NCBI GenBank assembly: GCA_021324015.1
Contig: JAJPJX010000177.1
Location: 16,122-80,121 of the forward strand
DNA length: 64,000 nt
Source: Solibacteraceae bacterium
Lineage (GTDB): Bacteria; Acidobacteriota; Terriglobia; Bryobacterales; Bryobacteraceae
Direction of reading: 5' to 3'
The position numbers and the translations under genes were made by a program. The notes under the pieces were generated by a model that was given only the letters and a program-made list of their open reading frames with translations, did no database searches and was not told the DNA's origin. This document shows positions 58,935 to 64,000 of this stretch, piece after piece. How positions within the stretch are numbered: the stretch's first letter is position 1; the number at the start of each line of letters is the position of its first letter.

Positions 58935-59690
58935 ATGTCCGCAGAGATCTATTACGACCACATCACCGACGTACTCGCCAAAATCCGCGCCACCCAGAGC
59001 GACAAACTCCAGGACGCCGGCGAGCGCATGGCCTCCGCCATCGCCGCCGGCAAGCGCGTCTACCTCTTCGGCAGCGGCCACTCGGTCATCCCGGTACAGG
59101 ATATCTTCCCGCGCTACGGCAGCTTTCTGGGCTTCTTTCCGCTTTACGACCCGCGGCTCATGTGGTTCAACGTGGTGGGTCCGGGCGGCGCGCGTGAACT
59201 GTTGTGGCTCGAGCGGCGCGAAGGCTACGCCGAAGTGTTTCTGAAAAGCTATCCGCTGGAGGCCGGCGATTGCATGCTGGTCTTCTCCCATGGCGGCCTG
59301 AACGCCGCCGCCATCGAAGTCGCTCTGGAAGCGAAGAAGAAGGGCCTCACCGTCATCTCGGTCTCCTCGCTGGCCAACGCCCGCGACGCCCAGGCAACCC
59401 ACTCCAGCGGCAAGAAACTGCCGGACATCGCCGACATCGCCATCGATAACTGCGTGCCGCCGGAGGACGCCCTGGTGGATATAGGCATGCCGGAAAAGGT
59501 GGCCGCCGGCTCCACCATGGCGGTGGTCTTCGTGGCCATGTCGCTGGTGGCCGAAACCGGCGCGCGCCTGGTGGCCCGCGGCGTGAAGCCGGTGACCTTC
59601 GTCTCCCCCAATGTTCCGGGCGTGGAGAAGGATCACAACGCCAGGGTGTTCGAAATGTTCAGCGAAAAGTTCTTCCCGCGCCGGGCATGA
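58935..59690 (+). CDS. SIS-domain sugar isomerase/phosphosugar-binding protein
   Basis: Cytoplasmic protein of 251 residues with one SIS domain (about 35-200): RVYLFGSGHSVIPVQDIF, AGDCMLVFSHGGLNAAAIEV and GLTVISVSSLANAR are the sugar-phosphate binding segments. It resembles UPF0309-type SIS proteins. Likely role: isomerisation or deamination of a (amino-)sugar phosphate produced by the ROK kinase. The stop overlaps the ATG of the next gene (ATGA at 59687-59690). Confidence 0.88.
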   Translation: MSAEIYYDHITDVLAKIRATQSDKLQDAGERMASAIAAGKRVYLFGSGHSVIPVQDIFPRYGSFLGFFPLYDPRLMWFNVVGPGGARELLWLERREGYAEVFLKSYPLEAGDCMLVFSHGGLNAAAIEVALEAKKKGLTVISVSSLANARDAQATHSSGKKLPDIADIAIDNCVPPEDALVDIGMPEKVAAGSTMAVVFVAMSLVAETGARLVARGVKPVTFVSPNVPGVEKDHNARVFEMFSEKFFPRRA

Positions 59691-62600
59691 CCCCGACCCC
59701 GGCGCAGACTCGCTGGCTGACCGCTGCCGCCGATGCCGGCATGTTCGTCTTCGGTATCGTGATGGCGCTGCTGGGCGCCATTCTGCCCATCCTCTCCGCA
59801 CGCCTGCATTTCGACCTGGCGCAGGCGGGCGACCTCTTCTTCGCCATGAACTGCGCCATGCTCGTGAGCATGCTGGTGCTGGGCTGGGTCATGGACCGCT
59901 TCGGCAAGCGCCTGCCCATGGTGCTCGGCCCGCTGCTGGTGGCCCTGGCCCTCTGGCTGATTGCCGCCGCCGCAAGCTATTCCACGCTGGCGGTCAGCCT
60001 GGCCCTGCTGGGCTTCGGCGGCGGAGCCCTCAACGGCGCCGCCAACACGCTGGTGGCCGACCTGCACTCCGACCCGCGCCGCAAAAGCGCCGCCCTCAAC
60101 CTGCTGGGCGTTTTCTTCGGCTTCGGCGCGGTCTTTCTGCCCTTCACCATCGGCGCGCTGCTGGAATCGCTCGGCCTGGTGCCCATTCTCTACGCCGCCC
60201 TGGCCCTCACCCTGGTGCCCCTGATTCTTTCCCTGATGCTGCCCTTCCCCGCCGCGCGCCACGAGCGCGGCCTGCCCTTTGCGGACGTGCTGCGCCTGGC
60301 CCGCACCCCGCTGGTGCTGACCTTTGCTTTCCTGCTCTTCTTCGAATCCGGCAACGAGTTCATCATCGGCGGCTTCACCTCCTCCTACCTGACCCGGGAA
60401 CTTCACAGCAGCATCTCCGCGGCCTCCTACCTGCTGGCGGTCTACTGGATCACCTTGATGCTGGCCCGCGTGGCCCTGAGCCGCCTGATGTTGAAGCTGA
60501 AGCCCGCGGCCGTGATCCTGGCGAGCGCCCTGATCGCGGCGCTGGGCCTGGCCGTGCTCGCCGCGGTTCACTCGGAAGGCGCGGCGGCCGCGGCGTTGAT
60601 CCTCGCCGGCCTGGGAGTGGCCAGCATTTATCCGACTACGCTGGGCCTGGCCGGCACGCGCTTTGAAGAGTACTCCGGCACGGTCTTCGGCATCCTTTTT
60701 GCCGTGGCCCTGGTGGGGGGCATGAGCCTGCCCTGGGCGCTGGGCCAAATCGGCGCCGCCCGCGGCCTGCGCACCGCCCTCGCGCTGCCTGTCGCCGCCT
60801 TCCTGGCGATCTTTCTCCTCCAGACCGTGATCTCCCGCAAGCTCGCAGCGCGCCGGCCGGCGCTCAAGCTGATCGCGCTGCTGCTCCTCGCCGCCGCGGC
60901 CGCCCGCGCCGCCGATTTCCTGCCGGTGGCCGTGTGGTACGGCGGCGGCAAAGCCCGCGCCCCCATGCTGGAGCCCGACCCGCAATCCAAGAAAGAACTG
61001 TGGCGCCGCGACCTCCGGCAAATCCGCGCCCTGGGCTTCAACGCCATCCGCTGCTGGATCGACTGGGCCAGCGCCGAGCCTGCCGAAGGCCGCTACCGCT
61101 TCGACACCATCGACGTGCTGCTGGAACTCGCCCGCAAGGAAGGCCTCAAGGTCATCATTCAGACCTACATGGACGCGGCGCCCGATTGGGTGGGGCGCAA
61201 ATTTCCGGATTCCTTCTACGTGGCGGCCTCCGGCGAGGTCATGCGCCCGGAATCGGCCCCTGGCTATTGCGTCGATCATCCCGGCGTGCGCCGGGCCGAG
61301 GAGGCCTTCTTCACCGCCCTGGCGCGGCGCGCGGCGCAGAGTCCCGCCTTCCTGGGCTGGGACCTGTGGAGCGAGCCCCACGTGATCAACTGGGCCACCG
61401 CCAATTATCTGCTGCACCCCGAATTTTGCTTTTGCCCTTCCTCGATCCGGCGCTTCCGGGCGTGGCTTCAGCACAAGTACGCATCTCTGGAAGCGCTGAA
61501 CCAGGCCTGGTATCGCCAGTTCACCTCCTGGGACCAGGTCGAGCCCGGCCGCCTGAGCACCATCCTCTCCTACACCGACTACATCGACTGGCGCAATTTT
61601 ATCCAGCAGAAGCTCGGCGAGGACCTGCGCCTGCGCTACGAAGCCGTCAAGCGCGGCGCGCCGGACCGCATCGCCACCAGCCACGCCGCCATCCCCAGCC
61701 TGTTCACGTCGCCGCTGGCCGGCGATGGCAGCCCCGACGACTGGATCATGGCGCGCCAGGTGGATTTCTACGGCACCTCTTTCTACCCCAAGCATTCGCG
61801 TCCCGTAGGCTACGACGTCGCCTGGCGCGCCGCCCTGCTCGATTTCGAGCGTTCCTCCGCCTTCAGCCCGCAGGGTCACGGCGGCTTTTGGATCGGCGAG
61901 CTACAGGCGGGTTTCGGCACCGTGGCTCTCAACGTCAGCGCCACCGTCACGGCCGATGATCTGCGCGACTGGACCTGGAGCGCGCTCTCGCGCGGCGCCA
62001 AGGGCATCAACTTCTACGCCTGGTATCCCATGAGCACGGGCTACGAGTCCGGCGGCTACGGGCTCATCCAGCTTGACGGCACGCTCACCGCGCGCAGCCG
62101 CGTGGCGGGCGAGATCGCGCGCGTAGTGGACCGCCACCAGCGGCTGTTCCTCGACGCGCGGCCGCCCAAAGCCCATGTGGCCATCATTTTCAACCCGCTT
62201 TCCTACATGATCGGAGGCCGGCAGCGCGCCGCCACCACCGCCGGGCCGCAAAGCGAGGTGGGCAGCATCGAGCGCGATTCCTGGCTGGGCGCCTACCGCG
62301 CGCTGTTCCCCACCAACGTGCCCGTGGATTTCCTGCACGCGGGCGAGCTCTCCGCCGCCCTGCTGGCGCAATACAAGCTGGTCCTCTTTCCTTACCCGCT
62401 GATGATTCCCGAGAAGGCCGGCGCGCTGCTCCGCGAGTACGTGCGTGCGGGAGGCACGCTGGTCTCCGAAGCCCGCCTGGCATGGACCAGCGAAACGGGG
62501 CGCGCCTCGGAGACCATTCCAGGCCTGGGCCTGTTCGAAGTCACCGGCTGCCGCGAGACGGATGTGCACTCCGTGCCGGGCCTGCGCACGGAGCTTCGCT

Positions 62601-63100
62601 GGACCGATGCGGCGATCCCCGGCGTGCGCCCGGGCGACCGCCTGGCCGCGCGTGTCTACGAGGAGACGCTCGAACCCGCGGGGCTGCGAGCGCGCGCCGT
62701 GGCCGTCTTCCCCTCCGGCGCCCCCGCCGCCGTCCTTTCAGCCTTCGGCCGCGGGCGCACCCTCACACTGGGCTCCTACCTGGCGGTTGCTTACGAAGCC
62801 CAAAAGGATCCGGCGGTAGCGCGCTTCTTCGCGGGACTGCTGGAGTGGGCGGGAGTCGAGCGCCCGGTCGAAGTCGCCGAAGGCGAAGCCGAAGTGCGTT
62901 TCCTGGAATCCGGCGCCGAGCGCCTGGTGTTCGTCTTCAATCACGCAGATCAGGCCACCACGCCCCGCATCACTCTGCACCTCCCCGCAACCCGCGCCAC
63001 CGATCTGCTTACCGGGCAGCCGGTGCCCCTCTCCGCTCCCGCCCTCACCCTGCGTAAGATGCTCGCTCCGCACGAAGTCTGGATCCTGCGGATCTTATGA
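59687..63100 (+). CDS. MFS sugar transporter fused to GH42 beta-galactosidase
   Basis: One uninterrupted frame of 1137 residues. Residues 1-385 form a twelve-helix MFS transporter of FucP-like type (FGGGALNGAANTLVADLHSD, MDRFGKRLP). Residues about 395-409 (LIALLLLAAAAARA) form a thirteenth hydrophobic segment with an AxA at 406-408. Residues about 410-1137 form a GH42 beta-galactosidase: a TIM barrel with acid/base Glu563 in GWDLWSEP and nucleophile Glu738 in GFWIGELQAG, then the trimerisation and C-terminal domains. Spacing of 175 residues fits GH42. The MFS C-terminus should be cytoplasmic, so the extra helix would place GH42 in the periplasm. An internal GTG at 60827 could instead start a separate exported GH42. 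Confidence 0.85.
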   Translation: MTPTPAQTRWLTAAADAGMFVFGIVMALLGAILPILSARLHFDLAQAGDLFFAMNCAMLVSMLVLGWVMDRFGKRLPMVLGPLLVALALWLIAAAASYSTLAVSLALLGFGGGALNGAANTLVADLHSDPRRKSAALNLLGVFFGFGAVFLPFTIGALLESLGLVPILYAALALTLVPLILSLMLPFPAARHERGLPFADVLRLARTPLVLTFAFLLFFESGNEFIIGGFTSSYLTRELHSSISAASYLLAVYWITLMLARVALSRLMLKLKPAAVILASALIAALGLAVLAAVHSEGAAAAALILAGLGVASIYPTTLGLAGTRFEEYSGTVFGILFAVALVGGMSLPWALGQIGAARGLRTALALPVAAFLAIFLLQTVISRKLAARRPALKLIALLLLAAAAARAADFLPVAVWYGGGKARAPMLEPDPQSKKELWRRDLRQIRALGFNAIRCWIDWASAEPAEGRYRFDTIDVLLELARKEGLKVIIQTYMDAAPDWVGRKFPDSFYVAASGEVMRPESAPGYCVDHPGVRRAEEAFFTALARRAAQSPAFLGWDLWSEPHVINWATANYLLHPEFCFCPSSIRRFRAWLQHKYASLEALNQAWYRQFTSWDQVEPGRLSTILSYTDYIDWRNFIQQKLGEDLRLRYEAVKRGAPDRIATSHAAIPSLFTSPLAGDGSPDDWIMARQVDFYGTSFYPKHSRPVGYDVAWRAALLDFERSSAFSPQGHGGFWIGELQAGFGTVALNVSATVTADDLRDWTWSALSRGAKGINFYAWYPMSTGYESGGYGLIQLDGTLTARSRVAGEIARVVDRHQRLFLDARPPKAHVAIIFNPLSYMIGGRQRAATTAGPQSEVGSIERDSWLGAYRALFPTNVPVDFLHAGELSAALLAQYKLVLFPYPLMIPEKAGALLREYVRAGGTLVSEARLAWTSETGRASETIPGLGLFEVTGCRETDVHSVPGLRTELRWTDAAIPGVRPGDRLAARVYEETLEPAGLRARAVAVFPSGAPAAVLSAFGRGRTLTLGSYLAVAYEAQKDPAVARFFAGLLEWAGVERPVEVAEGEAEVRFLESGAERLVFVFNHADQATTPRITLHLPATRATDLLTGQPVPLSAPALTLRKMLAPHEVWILRIL

Positions 63101-63332
63101 CCGCCGCTTCCGGCGCGAGGCGCGCGCCGGAAGCCCGCATGCGCTCCAGCAGGGCCATGCCGGCCCCATCGGCGGCGGTCATTTCCGTAATGTCCACTAC
63201 CAATTCTTTTCCCTCCATCACCGATTGTGCCGTGCGCCAGGCGTGTTCCAGTTCTTCCACCCAGCGGCCCTCCAGGCGGCCTTTGAGCTGAAATTGGAAC
63301 AGACTCGCGCTGTCGTGTAGATAGAATTCCAT
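63045..63332 (-). CDS. STAS-domain protein
   Basis: Stand-alone STAS-like protein of 95 residues. The fold is seen in LFQFQLKGRLEGRWVEELEH and KELVVDITEMTAADGAGMAL, the latter with the Asp-rich loop around TAADGAG (the usual phosphorylatable Ser position is not clearly retained). Such proteins act as anti-anti-sigma or signalling adaptors. Starts are possible at ATG 63332 or GTG 63341. The 3' end overlaps the convergent MFS-GH42 gene by 56 nt. No kinase or anti-sigma factor is nearby. Confidence 0.78.
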   Translation of the reverse strand: MEFYLHDSASLFQFQLKGRLEGRWVEELEHAWRTAQSVMEGKELVVDITEMTAADGAGMALLERMRASGARLAPEAAVIRSAGSRLRAERASYAG

Positions 63333-63600
63333 ATGGATCACCCAATCTCTCAGCTCTAAGACTCGGCACGCCGGGGGCCAGCCTACACCTGCCGCGCCGA
63401 TCTGTGGGGAATGACACGGTATGTGTCGGCACGATGCCTTACCACGAGGGACGGAGTTTCACCGGTGACACGCATAGGATACCCCGAGATCCTTAAGCGA
63501 TCTCGGCGGGCGCGCGCAGTCGAGGCCAGATCTACATGCAGCACCAGGTTGAATTTGACCCGCCGGACGAGCGGGCCGGCGCTCCATTGGTGAGGTGGGT
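63333..63600. other. No gene recognised; one hairpin
   Basis: Open frames here, such as minus-strand 63383-63697, are Arg/His-rich and match nothing. A perfect 8-bp hairpin (CCGAGATC/GATCTCGG, 7-nt loop CTTAAGC) is at 63484-63506. The stretch lies between the STAS gene and a decayed gene and looks like degenerate accessory DNA. Confidence 0.5.
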
Positions 63601-63917
63601 TTACAACCTCGCAACGTCGACGGTCACGACCTGGCCGGTCTGGGCGAAATCGACGGCGGTGGCGATACGCGCAGCGACTCGCCGCAGGGTAGGCCAATGA
63701 TTCGACGACAAGATCACAAGTGCCAGCTTACGGTCGGTCAGGTTCTGTTATTCTGATCGCACGTAAGCAACAGATCGAATCCCGCCTTTTCCGCCGCATC
63801 AAGCAATGCGCCGTTGTCCAGGCCCTGCCATCCGAGTTCATCCGCGCGCACTACCTCGTGTCCGCGCAAGAAGTGGGCGAGTGGGGCTGGAGTGTTAGCC
63901 CGGCTTTCGCAGTTCAA
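63601..63917 (-). pseudogene. Frameshifted PIN-like (DUF5615-type) protein relic
   Basis: Reading the minus strand, one frame gives NTPAPLAHFLRGHEVVRADE, LGWQGLDNGALLDAAEKAG and FDLLLTCDQN, then meets a stop. A second frame continues QNLTDRKLALVILSSNHWPT, LRRVAARIATAVDF and ends VTVDVARL followed by TAA at 63603-63601. Together they match a small PIN-like family whose members read TxDQN-x4-QNL without interruption. About ten nucleotides appear to be missing between CDQN and QNL (around 63745-63750), which breaks the frame. The N-terminus may start at TTG 63917 and also looks eroded. Relatives are often toxin-antitoxin associated; no intact antitoxin is seen. Confidence 0.72.
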
Positions 63918-64000
63918 GGCCGTTTTCGGCTCTAGCGCCAGAAAATTCCTTTTGCTTTCAACGTCGCCTCCGCCAAAATTGGCCGAAACAGGCCAGGTGA
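63918..64000. other. Window edge, nothing recognised
   Basis: The last 83 nt contain no start-to-stop frame of note. GCCAA-AA-TTGGC near 63977 is a small inverted repeat. Upstream sequence of the decayed PIN-like gene, possibly including its antitoxin, would lie to the right. Confidence 0.4.

Noticed and set aside
59633..61879. A 748-codon open frame on the minus strand opposite the MFS::GH42 gene
   Set aside because: Its composition (Gln/Gly/Ala/His-rich) is non-protein-like, and the plus-strand frame has intact MFS and GH42 motifs.
63720..63935. A 71-codon open frame on the plus strand near the window end
   Set aside because: It is antisense to the PIN-like relic, whose residues match a known family in two minus-strand frames.
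1..64000. tRNA, rRNA, CRISPR, insertion sequence or prophage features
   Set aside because: No cloverleaf-like segment, regular short repeat array, transposase or phage gene was seen in reading the intergenic regions and frames; a dedicated scan was not possible.

Overview
The window looks like a chromosomal segment from a high-GC, Gram-negative member of the Acidobacteriota, most likely the Solibacter/Bryobacterales group. This rests on family content: three secreted proteins with the Solibacter-type TIG-like C-terminal domain (TIGR03437), an SBBP-repeat propeller protein, an Oar-like TonB-dependent receptor with an N-terminal carboxypeptidase-regulatory-like domain, lipid A genes (so an outer membrane), and an a-type cytochrome oxidase. 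No prophage, insertion sequence, CRISPR array, tRNA or rRNA was seen. The assignment is an inference from gene families, not from a phylogenetic marker.

Layout. 42-6360 (minus): three tandem HlyD-type adaptors and a MacB-type permease, with long low-complexity inserts in two adaptors. 6601-9372 (plus): scpA, scpB, an rluB-type pseudouridine synthase and a CoA-binding protein, tightly coupled. 9458-13089 (plus): an ACT-domain protein, an Fsr-type MFS exporter and two unrecognised exported or membrane proteins. 13278-25582 (minus): a nearly complete Tad/Flp pilus locus (tadC, tadB, cpaF, cpaE, two TadE-like proteins, a TadG-like protein, cpaC, cpaB, a GT-C-like membrane protein, flp, a TadD-like TPR lipoprotein) plus a DUF192 gene; no prepilin peptidase is present here. 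25744-40517: secreted propeller and TIG proteins, an SDR, a metallo-beta-lactamase-fold protein, an FtsX-type permease and a GH78 alpha-L-rhamnosidase. 40435-45006 (minus): cytochrome oxidase operon coxB-coxA-coxC-coxC-coxD plus a small CxxC membrane protein. 45210-45719: carD with its own promoter and terminator. 45994-48461: a TIM-barrel protein, a small coiled-coil protein and an M20 peptidase. 48460-52715 (plus): fabZ-lpxA-lpxI, a Gfo/Idh/MocA oxidoreductase, a TonB-like protein and a 50-residue membrane protein. 52887-54344: a FliA/WhiG-type sigma factor and a Fe-S-type uracil-DNA glycosylase. 54459-63100 (plus): an Oar-like receptor, then a ROK kinase, an SIS sugar isomerase and a single ORF that joins an MFS transporter to a GH42 beta-galactosidase. 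63045-64000: a STAS protein and a frameshifted PIN-like relic.

How the genes fit together. The clearest unit of possible novelty is ROK-SIS-MFS::GH42. The MFS half should end in the cytoplasm, and an extra hydrophobic segment would carry the GH42 domain to the periplasm, so hydrolysis of a galactoside and import of the product would be built into one polypeptide, followed by phosphorylation (ROK) and isomerisation (SIS). The main alternative is two genes that once overlapped by GTGA at 60827. Other points to check are a palindrome over the carD -35 box, serine-rich inserts in a transport adaptor, a GT-C-like protein inside the tad locus, and a GnnA-like oxidoreductase in the lipid A cluster.
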